In this document: one piece after another, positions 52,457-62,241 of the stretch
Layout of the letters: each line of letters starts with the position of its first letter
How positions within the stretch are numbered: the stretch's first letter is position 1
DNA from: Porphyra umbilicalis
Lineage: Eukaryota > Rhodophyta > Bangiophyceae > Bangiales > Bangiaceae
Length of the DNA: 64,000 nt
Direction: 5' to 3'
Assembly (NCBI GenBank): GCA_002049455.2
Contig: KV918766.1
Location: forward strand, 62,001-126,000
Made by a program: the position numbers and the translations under genes
Notes under the pieces: model-generated
Seen by the model: the letters and a program-made list of their open reading frames with translations, nothing else
What the model was told of the DNA's origin: nothing
Database searches by the model: none

Positions 52457-53608
52457 ATGGCGGGCGGCCTACTTGTGTCTTGTCGCTTTCCGCGCTCGGG
52501 CACCTCCAATGGTACGTTTATGGGAGGCATGCGTTGTGTCAGTCGCGTGGGCTTGTTTGGTGCGGCAACCAGCATGGTGGCCATCACGGACTACTGGATG
52601 TCGCGGCTCGGGCGACTGTGCCACCGTTTGCGCCGGCAGATATTGGCCAGGCATGTGCCGGGGCACGAGCTCGTTGACATGGCTGAGCTCGTTCGGTTGT
52701 ACCTGCGATGCAGGTGCGAGATGCGCCTGATGACTGGACGCCGCCGCACCATTTCGATGTCGAGCTTCAACCTCAATGCTTTCAGCAAGGCTGACGGACT
52801 CTCTCTCTTTCGTTTTGAGCCTGATGACATTGGGAGGGTGGCGGGCGCGTTGGCCATGCGGGACACGTCTTCTCGGCGTCGGTACCGCGTCTCAGGTGAG
52901 GAGGCAATGTGCATTGTGCTTCGACGTCTGTCGTCTCCCTCTCGCTGGAGGGACCTTGAGGTCATGTTTGGTCGCTGCGCATCTGCCCTATTGGAAGTTT
53001 TCATTGAGACCGTGGAGGACCTGCTCGGACGCTGGGGTGCGTGCGTAACGGCGTGGCGGACCGACCTTCTGGAGGACAGGGCCGTTCGCTACGCCAGCTG
53101 CGTGGCAGAGCGCGGGCGCCACGACAAGGTGGTCGGCTTTATCGACGGTACTGGCATCCTTGTGGCACGGCCCGGTGGTGGCTTGCAGCGCTGCATGTAC
53201 AGCGGTCACAAGAGGGACCACGTGATGAAGTTCCAGTCCGTGGTGACTCCTGACGGGCTCCTCTTCCACCTGTATGGGCCTGTGGAAGGCCGCAGGCACG
53301 ACATGACGATGTAAAACAAGTAGGGCATGGACAACATCCTCTCCGAGAACCTGGTCATTGACGGTGTGCAGTACAGCATTTACGGAGGCAAGGCGTACAT
53401 TTTGCGTCTGTGGATGCAGGTGGCGTACACGGGGGAGCTGACGGTCGAGCACGAGAAGTACAAAGCCGCAATGAAAGCGCTGCGGATTGTGGTGGAGTGG
53501 GGGTCCAAGGAGTTGAAGCAGGTGTTTGCTTCCCTTGACTACAAGAGGAACCTGAAGCTGCGGGAGGGACCATGCGGGTTGGTGTACCAGGCCGCTGTGC
53601 TGTTGTGA
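52457..53608 (+). pseudogene. PIF/Harbinger DDE transposase, two in-frame stops
   Basis: First in-frame ATG at 52457; upstream coding is possible but begins without ATG. The DDE_4-type core reads VVGFIDGTGILVARPGG (first Asp codon at 53144), CMYSGHKRDHVMKFQSVVTP, LYGPVEGRRHDM (second Asp at 53300), then after two stops GVQYSIYGGKAYILRLWMQV and IVVEWGSKELKQVF (Glu codon at 53495), KRNLKLREGPCGLVYQAAVL, stop at 53608. TAA at 53312 and TAG at 53321 lie in one frame, three codons apart, between the second Asp and the rest. The frame is otherwise preserved on both sides, so these look like recent point changes. All three catalytic acids remain encoded. Confidence 0.9.
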
Positions 53609-53700
53609 AATGTGCGGTGCTGTTTGTACGTGTCTCAGACGTCCCAGTACATTAAGTGCGAGCCCCCCTCACAGGAGAAGTATCTGCAGTTCTGAGTCTG

Positions 53701-54004
53701 GCGCTCTCCATTGCAAGGCGGCAGTAGATGGGGTGTAGGGTGCGGGTGGGGAGGGCAGAGGGGCGTGTCGTTCCGGGTGTGTTAGAACGCCCTGGGTGGT
53801 GGTATTGTGAGACTGCATTGTTGGACATTGAGATGTTTTGGAGCGTTGGCGTGCGTGCAGTGCGCTGTGATGTGACCGGGGGGGTGAGGGCGGGAGATAG
53901 GGCGGTGTGCGCGGCGCTCCCGCGGCGCTACACGGTAGCGCAGGCGGTAAAAGTGGTGGCACCGAAGCACGCGACCAGTCGGGAGGCCGCAGCCTACCGC
54001 TGAG
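53701..54004 (+). repeat. 304-bp inverted duplication, left arm
   Basis: Near-identical reverse complement of 54196-54499. It contains an extra copy of the last codons and stop of the Myb-like gene (caaggcggcagtag) plus its 3' flank, placed in the opposite direction behind the transposase stop. Confidence 0.92.
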
Positions 54005-54195
54005 AGGCCGAGGCCTGATGCTGACAGGGTGTGGCGGCTTGTCTCATGGGAAGCTATACACGCCGAAGGAAGCAGACGTGGGCGCTGTGTTCTGGCGTGC
54101 AGCACGTCTGGATTGCAAGGAACACGATGAGCACAAAAAAAAAAAACGCTGAGTGGGGGGGGGGGGGGGGTTGTCGTTCGGGGGCGGCCGCTGCC

Positions 54196-54499
54196 CTCAG
54201 TGGTAGGCTGCGGCCTCCCGACTGGTCGCGTGCTCCGATGCCACCAATTTTACCGCCTGCGCTACCGTGTAGCGCCGCGGGAGCGCGGCGCACACCGCCC
54301 TATCTCCCGCCCTCACCCCCGCGGTCACATCACAGCGCACTGCACGCACGCCAACGCTCCAAAACATCTCAATGTCCAACAATGCAGTCTCACAACACCA
54401 CCACCCAGGGCGTTCTAACACACCCGGAACGACACGCCCCTCTGCCCTCCCCACCCGCACCCTACACCCCATCTACTGCCGCCTTGCAATGGAGCGCGC
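54196..54499 (-). repeat. 304-bp inverted duplication, right arm
   Basis: Holds the original 3' end of the Myb-like gene and downstream sequence. Arms differ at scattered single bases. The 191-bp spacer includes an A12 run and a G16 run at about 54134-54170. Confidence 0.92.
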
Positions 54500-55336
54500 C
54501 AGCTCGGTCAGCAAAGACATTGTTGCCGTCTGCTGAGCAGCCGCTGCTGCTGCTGCCGCGGCCGCAGCAGACGCTTCTCGTTCATTCTTTGCTTCCGCCT
54601 CAACGTGCAAATCTCGCTCGTGCTGCATCCGGCTCTCTTCCGGAGCGAGCCGCTGTTCCTCGAGATCGTGCTTGCGCTTCTCACTCTCCCGCAGCAGGGA
54701 CAGGAGCTCGTCGTCGTCGGCATCATCTGGAGCACGGAACCGCTTCCTGCTGCCGCTAGGCCGACAGGGAGTGCTAAGAGCATCGCCGCCTAGGCCACTG
54801 TCTGCGCCACGCCCCGATTCTTCACCATCACCAGCCTTACATACACTCGACGCTCGACGGCGACGCATCATTGCGTCCCGTGCCTGCGCGCCTTGTTGCC
54901 GCAGCCGCGCCTCCTTGACGTCCTTGGCCTCTTCCCGACCCTCCTTGGCCTCGAGCCATTCGTCTTTGGCACGCAATGCGTCCGCCAACAGCTCGTCCAG
55001 CTCACTCAATTTCAGCTCGTCCTCTTTGCCGCTTTGGGCCTCGCGCACTTTGTTCTCCCGCTCGTACTGCTCGGTCAGAAACTTGAATCGGTCAGCTAGG
55101 TGCTTCGGATCTGTGATGAACGGGGCATTTGGTTGAATGTTGAAGGTGTCCACCGCTTGATGCAAAAGACCAACACGCTTGCGCCCCGAAGTAACATGTG
55201 CACCAGCGTTGCAAACCACCTTTACACACATGACATCGTTGCGATCGCTTGCACCCGTGGGACGCCACAGCCGGCGCGGCTTCTTGGTCGCCGGGTCGGA
55301 GGCGCCCTCCTTCGACACCTCGTCATGGGCGGACAT
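54473..55336 (-). CDS. Myb/SANT-like DNA-binding protein of the Harbinger element
   Basis: A protein of 287 aa from the ATG at 55336 (MSAHDEVSKEGASDP). The central block NAGAHVTSGRKRVGLLHQAV, then DPKHLADRFKFLTEQYERE, matches the trihelix/Myb-like domain of the second Harbinger protein, which helps the transposase enter the nucleus and bind element ends. It is followed by a long charged helix (LDELLADALRAKDEWLEAKE; REEAKDVKEARLRQQG), a basic RKRFRAPDDADDDELLSLL segment and a second coiled-coil-like stretch ending in poly-Ala and LLTELARSIARRQ. The frame is intact, unlike its partner transposase. Usual Myb-domain size; the length is within the family range. Confidence 0.88.
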   Translation of the reverse strand: MSAHDEVSKEGASDPATKKPRRLWRPTGASDRNDVMCVKVVCNAGAHVTSGRKRVGLLHQAVDTFNIQPNAPFITDPKHLADRFKFLTEQYERENKVREAQSGKEDELKLSELDELLADALRAKDEWLEAKEGREEAKDVKEARLRQQGAQARDAMMRRRRASSVCKAGDGEESGRGADSGLGGDALSTPCRPSGSRKRFRAPDDADDDELLSLLRESEKRKHDLEEQRLAPEESRMQHERDLHVEAEAKNEREASAAAAAAAAAAAQQTATMSLLTELARSIARRQ

Positions 55337-55848
55337 ATGTGATGGTGCTCCGCCAGCAGGAGGGGTGAGGCTGGAGGTCTACATTGCAGCCCCCACAACG
55401 TGACAGGTTCTGGTCACAGTAGAACACCACAGGGGTGGTAGCACTACAAGAGCACAGGGGTGAGTAGGGGTAGAGGAGCCGGACGACGGGGGCGAAGCGA
55501 ACCACACGGCCACGGGCCGACCGGTTGGGCACGCCAAGTGACTGCCTGGATGTGAGCACCTGTCCTGCTGTCAGAGAGGGAGCCAGGCTGTGTCCAATGT
55601 ACCACATCGGGTCGTACAAAGACGTGTTCCGGCCGTGCCAACCCCCTGGGGAGCCCCGCAGGCTCGACACGTGGTCGGAATGCACGGCCAATGTACAGTC
55701 CGCTCGACTCGGGCCCGACGGTATGTCCCGAGAATACCGTCGGGAAGGGTCGGGAATTCCTGTATCTCGACGGTATCTCCGCAACGCGGCACGATGTACA
55801 GTCGAAAGACCGTCGAAGCGACCGTCGAGTTACTTGCCAAAACTCTCT

Positions 55849-57086
55849 AATGGCTGACAGAAACCCAACAAGACGTCCGTAAATTTCTGACCGTCCGCGC
55901 CGCGAGACTTGACTGCCGTTACTTCTAGCATTGCGCACGGGCCCTTTCGAGAATTATTGGTCCAGCTGCTCTTTGTCCCCTTTGGATAAGGGCTCCGACA
56001 GGCATGCTGCTTACTGTGGAGGGCACTGGGCCCGGAATTCTCAGGGAATGTGAGCAGCACGGTGCGGCTTCCACGACGAGCTTACCTGGTCAAGGTCTTT
56101 GATTAACGTTAAAAGGTAACGAGAGAAGCCACAAGTGCGAATCGTCGTGACTTTTGTGTCTCAGAATCGCTCGCGAGGAGATAGCCGCCGGCAAGGCGCG
56201 GTGCTACACTGTAGCGAGCAGTCCCTTCTCTGCTTGCGCGTCTTTGGCCCTCCCGGGCGGGCATGCAAAGGGGGGGCCCCGACCCTGAGGCGCCGTGTCC
56301 ACCGCCACCCAGACCGTCGTCACCCGAGCGGCCGCCGCCGCCCCCGTCGGTGGCGGCGGAGGCCTCGGGCGGAAGGAGCTTCCCCATCCTCCCCGGGCGT
56401 GCGCGGCGGCGGGGTGCCCCGCCCCCCCCGCCATTGTCCGCCGTCGCCGACCGACGCGTCATTGGCGTTTGCGCGCGCCCTCAAGGCAATTCGCCAGTCC
56501 GACGTGCGGGTCATCCGCGCAGCCCTACGGGAACAGATGCGCGATAAAACCGCGATATCGCGGTTTTTCCACGGGCCAACAAGGGCTTGAACGAGTCCTG
56601 GTCGGATCGCGGGGTCCTGACAGTGCAAGATGGCTTCTCGGATGCCTTCATGAGTTCTGATTGGCTTTCCACAAATCTCGCAGTTTATATTCTGGAAGCT
56701 TCTCGAAGCGACTTGAAGCATCCAATCGTGTTCCGGAAGCCTCCTTAAACATCTAGTGCCATCCAATAAGGAGTCGTGCACCCTTCCATAATCAGCGTTT
56801 GGCCGTGTGGCTCCATTACCAAGACCTCATCGCAGCGCAGCGACAAGCCTTGGGCTGCACAGACGGCACACCTTGTCTCGGCCTTTCCCGATGCCCAGGC
56901 TATTTTATGGCACCAAGCAGAGACCTTCGGTCAACCACCAACCTCTCCACCAGAGTCACTGCGCCTGCCCTTCCTCCCCCCCCCCCCCCCGGCCCAGCAC
57001 GGCTGACGCCCCCCCCCTCCCCGCCCCTCCGCCCTACCATTCGTTCCATCCCCCCTCCCTCCCCCCTCCCCCTTGCAGCCGGCCAA
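55849..57086. other. flank between the Harbinger element and the CACTA-type transposase
   Basis: No gene supported. A near-palindromic gcgcgataaaaccgcgata / tatcgcggtttttcc lies at about 56537-56568 and resembles motifs at 60760-60830 on the other side of the transposase. A C run and C/T-rich tract precede the transposase ATG (56978-57075). Confidence 0.45.
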
Positions 57087-59482
57087 ATGACACACATGCG
57101 GGCGTGCTTTTGCCCTCAGTGTAGCTGTGGATTGCCCGGGGGGTTCGCGATGGTGTCGCGGACGACCTGGTTTAAGCACCGGCGACTACAAAGTGGCCGC
57201 CCCCCACGCAACAGGCGAAAGGCGATTGCACCCCAAGCCCCTCGGCCGGCGGTTGCCGCCACAGAGTCAACACAAGAGGCAGCCGCAGCGGCTGCTGATG
57301 GCGAGGGAGGGGTGGGCGAAGCGGACAGCGACGGAGTAGGCGACGGGCAACCAGAGCCCACCGCCGAGCCGCAGACACAGCCGCCAAACGGCGTGTGTAT
57401 CCCGCCCGATATATTTCAAGAAAATATAGACGATTTTGTCACAAACAATTTCGTCGTTCAGCATTGCCTGTCAAGAGAAGCTGCGGACGACTACCTCCAT
57501 CAACGGCGCAGTTCAGGTGCCTGTAAGACTCCTCACGCGTTGAACTCCATGGTGCAGTCGAGCGTCAACCGGGCAACCAAAAAAGTCGATTGCTGCAAGT
57601 ATGGCTGCGTGGCTTTTACAGCCGACCGCAAGCCTCACACCGCCTGCGATATATGCGAAACCCCACGGTACAAGGCGGACGGGACACCCCACAAACACGC
57701 AACATATTGGCCCCTACTTCCATGGCTTAAGATGATGCTCGCAGATCCCGCCATGGGGCCGGGCATGGTCCAGGCTAAGAAGGATGCGCGGGAAGCGGCT
57801 GGAACAAGTCCTGTCGATGGTTCTGGAGATTGGTTCCACGGCGGCACTTTTCGAAAGCTGGTCCAACTCGGCTGCTTCTCGTCCAACACATGCATCGCCC
57901 TGAGCATTTCGACCGACGGTTTTCAAGCATGGCGGCAGAGGGGTTTCGAAGGTTGGCCGATTATCGCAACCATACTTAACGTCGATCCAAGCACAAGAGT
58001 ACAAACTGTTTCACAATTTGTCCTTGGAATCACCCCTGGCCCCGGTCAACCGGCCAACTTGGAGTCGTTTCTGCACCCGATTGCGGAGAAACTCAACGCC
58101 TTGGCGGCGGGCGTAGCCGGCATAACCGTCGCGGGGTGTGCCGGACCGCAAGTCGTACGCGCCTTTGTCATCCAGTTTACTACGGACATGCCAGCAGGCG
58201 ACAAGCTGATCAATGCGATCGGAGGCAACGGCGAAAATCCTGGTAGATTCAGGTTATTCTCAGGCGTCTGGTACAAGACCCGGTATTACTACCCCCCATA
58301 CGACCCGTGCGATCCTCCCCCATCGAAACGCCGGCGCTTCGACGTAATGGGAAATTCGATGCCCCGGCGGACAGCCGCAAGCATCGCGGTGGGCGTCGGA
58401 AAAGTGGAGGACGCGCGAAGGGATGGCAAGAGTAAGGCTGCGGTGCGCACCATCGCCCGCCAGGAGGGTTTCAAAGGTTACTCGCTATTCTTTTTCCCGA
58501 GCCCTGAAGACAAGAGGCGTTACCCAGCGCTTGACTACCTGTGGAGGATCGGGCCGGATCTCCTGCCATACGACACAATGCACCTGTTTTTCTCAACGTT
58601 GTGCCCAGCCTTTTGGAGCTGTGTTGCGGCGACAACGGAAAGCTCGGTGACGACCAGCCATGGGTCATGACCAATGCGGCGCGCGAGGACATTGGCCGAG
58701 AGATGAGGGCGGGCCGTCCGACGGTGCCCCTCAGCCAAGCACGCTCTCTTCGGAATATCAACAAGCATTCCCGCTCATTTAAAGCCATCGATTGGATGCA
58801 CTTCCTTTTGAGCATCGGCGAAGTCGTGCTGGCTGATCGAATTCCTGACAATTATTTCGAGATGTTCATGCATCTTTGCCAGGCCGGCCGACTTCTTTTC
58901 AAGCCAAGTGCCATCACGACCGGCGAGCTCAGAGACGTGGACAAACTTCTCAAGCGCTTTTGCTTGGCGTTCTACACACACGTGTAAGCTGGCAAAGAGG
59001 AGAGACTACGCGTGTGTCGGCAGACAATCGTCGCCCTTCTGGATGTACCCGCAAACGTACGTTCCTGTGGTCCAGCGTGGTCTTACTGGCAGTTTCCAGC
59101 TGAGCGCCTGATTGGTACGCTTACCCGCTTGATTCGCTCGCGACGCTTTCCATACGCTGCGTTGACGAATGCGGTCTCGGCCAAGTACACGGCTGAGCTG
59201 GTGACGACGTACGCCGAGGGGCATCTCGCACAAGCTTGGGCGGATGCAACCGGAAAGCCGATTCGTCGCGAAAATCAAGATCCTGTCGGCACATTTTCAC
59301 TTTCCGAGGAGCCCAAGGTGCATCTATTGCCACCTCGACAATCCGTGGCTGCTCTGATTGGCCAAGAGCTGTCGCACATGCAAGCTGTTCTGACCCTGGA
59401 AGGCCCCACTGTCGTGCCTGAAAAAATATTTGCCAAGAAGTACTTCCGCCTGCGTCGCGCAGCGACAAGCCTTGGGCTTTGA
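57087..59482 (+). pseudogene. CACTA/EnSpm-type (Transposase_21-like) transposase, frame-shifted
   Basis: The ATG at 57087 opens MTHMRACFCPQCSCG and AMVSRTTWFKHRRL, the usual start of this group. An acidic/Ala linker is followed by CDICETPRYKADGTPHKHAT, then YWPLLPWLKMMLADP, ALSISTDGFQAWRQRGFEGW (the STDGF motif with a catalytic Asp), PIIATILNVDP, VLGITPGPGQPANLESFLHP, and an FVIQFTTDMPAGDKLI segment. Frame 1 runs to 58670, but family sequence shifts at a T5 run (about 58587-58591) into FLNVVPSLLELCCGDN through KRFCLAFYTHV (stop 58985). A third frame continues GPAWSYWQFPAERLIGTLTR to 59482. Two frameshifts mean it is probably inactive. Element ends were not found. Confidence 0.82.
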
Positions 59483-59600
59483 CGCCTGGCTGTCCCCAGC
59501 GTCGTCGAGCACCCGTCCACTGCCGTCATCGTCGAGTTGCCCCACGCAGACGCGTTCTTTTCCCACGTTCTGTGCACCCCCCCCTTCATTTCCGACCGCC

Positions 59601-60543
59601 ATGCCACCACGTCGGAGCTCTCGCCTGCGCTCTGCGCCTTCCGACGGCCGATCACGGAGCCGGACAGGTAAGCACACCGGAGGATTCTTGTCGTGTGATG
59701 TTGGGTAGGGGGTATGGCTCGGCCTTGGTCGCCGTGCGGGCTTTGTGGTTCTTTTTTGACATCGCTCGTGGCTGCTGATATCTGTGTCGTATTTGTCGCA
59801 TGTGTCTTTTTCCCGTGTCCCTTCCTCAGATGTGGGTGGTCTTCTGGCTGCCTTTCAGGTGGCCGCTGCTCTAAGCCGCACAGCTGGCAGTACCTGCCCC
59901 CCCTCCTCCCCCCCCCCACCGGTAATCGCGTCTCCTGCACCGGCGTCGGCGCCCCCCCCCCCCCTCCCCCTCCGCCTTCTCATTTTCCGACGCTCCGGGC
60001 GGCTACCCCCCCTCCCCCCCGCCTTCCACCCCGCCTTCCCCCCCGCCCCCGTTGTCCGGACACAATGGGCGGGGGGGCATTTACATTGGCGGGGTCCACC
60101 CGCTGCCGCCGCCCTCCCCTACCATTATGGCGATCAACGTCTTCAAGCACGAGGGGCTGGGGTTGACGGGGGAGGACCGCCGGCTGTTGCGGACCCGGGT
60201 GGGCTTTGCCATCAACAAGATCCTCTGGTCGCGGAAGCCGTTCTGTTCGCATCCGGCGGACCTGCTACGCGCGGCGGTCGTCTACTTGGAGGGCTGCGTG
60301 CCCCGCCTCGCAGCATGCGATGCGGGATGGGGTGCTTGCGCGCTGCTTTCCCGCGGTCTACGTCACTGGCGGCCACGGAAAGCGGGCGCGCGCTCCGTCA
60401 CTGCTGCGACGCCGGTGGTCCCCGCCGCAGCCGCCCCCGCTGACGCTGCTGCCTCGTCGTCGGCCAGCAACGGCGACGCTCCGGCGCAGGCGACGCGGGA
60501 GTAGGAGCTGGCGCAGCAGCAGCTCGATCGTCTTCGCCAGCTA
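59601..60543 (+). CDS. possible second gene of the CACTA-type element (one intron, frame switches)
   Basis: The ATG at 59601 begins MPPRRSSRLRSAPSDGRSRS; donor CAG|GTAAGC at 59668 and acceptor TTCCTCAG ending at 59829 (162-nt intron) splice in phase to DVGGLLAAFQVAAALSRTAG. After a C13 run (59952-59964) the frame is unclear until MAINVFKHEGLGLTGEDRR, TRVGFAINKILWSRKPFCSH and LLRAAVVYLEGCVPRLA from about 60127, then AMRDGVLARCFPAVYVTGGH in a further frame. It lies 119 bp downstream of the transposase on the same strand, as companion genes of CACTA elements often do. No domain recognised; it could equally be an unrelated host gene. Confidence 0.42.
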
Positions 60544-62105
60544 GAGTAATAGAACAGATAAGAAGTACAAAAAAAACACAAATAAACAGAAAAATAGGCA
60601 GCGATACGAACAAACGAAGAGACCGCGCACTACTGTAGTCCTAATGTGGTCTGCACTTGTGGGCTGTAATCATGGTCGACAGACCTTCTCCTCGTCGTCG
60701 TCGCTGGGTCCCGCTGAGGGCGATTGTGGGCCAATCAGAGTCCGGCAGATTGCGGTTTTATCGCGGTTTGGACCTCAGCCCACGGTCCCTGCGCGAGCAT
60801 CACGGATCGCGGGTTTATTGCGGTTCTGTTCCTGTAGGGCAGCGGTGGCGCGGTCGAGGTGGAACCCCCGCCGGGCGGCGGCATGGCGCCACAACCGCCA
60901 CACGCTCGCGGTAGAGGGGAGGGGGGGATGGGGGTGGTAGTGTGCTTGCGCGCTACCGTTTGTGGCACCTGTCCGGTCCGGTGGGCGGCAGCGGTGGCAC
61001 GTCCGCCCCCTTCTCGGCAGCCGCGCCCGCCCTCGTCTGTTGCTGTCGCCGTCGGCGACGGGCTCGCAGGCCGTCCTCGCGGGGAGCGAATCGAGCGGGC
61101 GGGGGTCTCTCGTCGGACGGACCGTTTCCGCAAACAGGACGCAATGTGGCGTAGCGGCGACGACGGCCCGACCACCGCCGCCGTATCGCCTGGGAACCCG
61201 CTGCTAGCGTAGCTGGTGCAAGAAAGCGCATGGGGTTGGTCGCGGACTATGGCGACAGAGTGGCCGGGGGAACTGTCCCGCCCCGTGGCGGGGTGCGGGC
61301 AACGTGAGCGGGAGGGCGTGCCGGGGTCGGGTACTGGCGTGATGTCGGGGAATGTCTGCATCGGCCTACTTGCAATGACCCTCTACAGACTGTGAATACA
61401 AAATACGGTTACCCTTGCCAAATAGTTATTGCGTTCAACTCAAAGATAGAACACTCACCCTATTGGACAAGCCTCTTTCAGCCACAGATATGAGCAAAGA
61501 GTTATGAGAATGGAGCTTCTGAGCCGGCTTTCGTGGCGTACTGTCATCGAGGTTCCATCGAGGATCCATTGAGACCATGCGTCGGTGGGGTTCCCAAGGC
61601 CCCATCGGCAGCCATCGAGAATCCTTATCAATGAATGTTTCCTGCCTTTCCGACGATGTAGAATCTGGAAGTCTCGATCACGTACCGTTTGTTGGTGCGG
61701 AGACGCTCTCTCACTGTGGAAATATTAGCGACGTGAAGCGTAGTCACGAAAGCCGAAAACAGGAACGGGCGAAGTAGCCGTCCGCCAAGCAACACCCCTA
61801 CCTGGGGTGGTGCTTTTACGGATGCTACGTCTGATGATCCGGGTCCGCCGCCCGCTAGACGGTGCCAGCGGCCCTTCTTATCTATCCTCGCGCGGCCACC
61901 CACGCGGTCCCACCCCCCCTCCAGGCGTCCCCGAAGTGGGGGCAGAGGTCCGCAGACGGGTGCCCACGCAGGCCCCCACAGGGCGCACACGTCCGCGCGC
62001 CCAGGGGCCCAAAACAAGTCAAAGGCCCGCCGCTCTAACAGCGGTTAGGGCCCTCCGGCGCCGATACGTAGGCGCCGGGTCAAACATCAAGACGAAAGCG
62101 GGTCC
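60544..62105. other. intergenic region, no supported gene
   Basis: AT-rich DNA directly follows the preceding ORF (60545-60640). Motifs attgcggttttatcgcggtt (about 60752) and gcgggtttattgcggttc (about 60810) echo the 56.54 kb palindrome and may be subterminal repeats of the CACTA-type element. The GC-rich stretch 60840-61330 has only compositional ORFs. Confidence 0.4.
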
Positions 62106-62241
62106 TACAGCCGTTCTCCCAAAAATCCCGCACTTCAACTGTTGCAAAAGAGTTCTAAATCGGCCACTGCGGGGTCGTAGAGGCCGATTTGGAAATATTT
62201 TGCAGCTGTTGGAGTGCGGGATTTTTGGGAGAACAGCTGTA
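62106..62241. mobile_element. MITE family 1, copy B (136 bp, TA-flanked)
   Basis: TACAGCCGTTCTCCCAAAAA at the left and its inverse at the right (gggagaacagctgta), about 40 bp of terminal inverted repeat with two mismatches. The interior carries (g/t)aaatcggcc and ggccgatttgga as inner arms, as in copy A at 26723. The best-preserved copy in the window. Confidence 0.92.

Larger units (their letters stand above)
52167..55848. mobile_element. PIF/Harbinger DNA transposon, 3,682 bp, two-gene
   Basis: Terminal inverted repeats start AGAGAGTTTTGGCA at both ends and continue as imperfect matches (GTAA..CTGACGGTCGC / GTAA.CTCGACGGTCGC, then TTCGACTGTA). AAT is duplicated at 52164-52166 and 55849-55851. 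It carries a DDE transposase gene on the plus strand and a Myb/SANT-like gene on the minus strand, converging on a 0.9 kb middle with a 304-bp inverted duplication. A second partial end-like motif (gttttggcaagtaa) lies at about 52272. This gene pair with a 3-bp duplication is diagnostic of PIF/Harbinger. Confidence 0.93.

Noticed and set aside
53312-53324. GTAAAACAAG/TAG as a tiny intron removing the two stops
   Set aside because: A 10-13-nt intron is implausible and would shift the frame; the codons around the stops are in the same frame as the family sequence on both sides.
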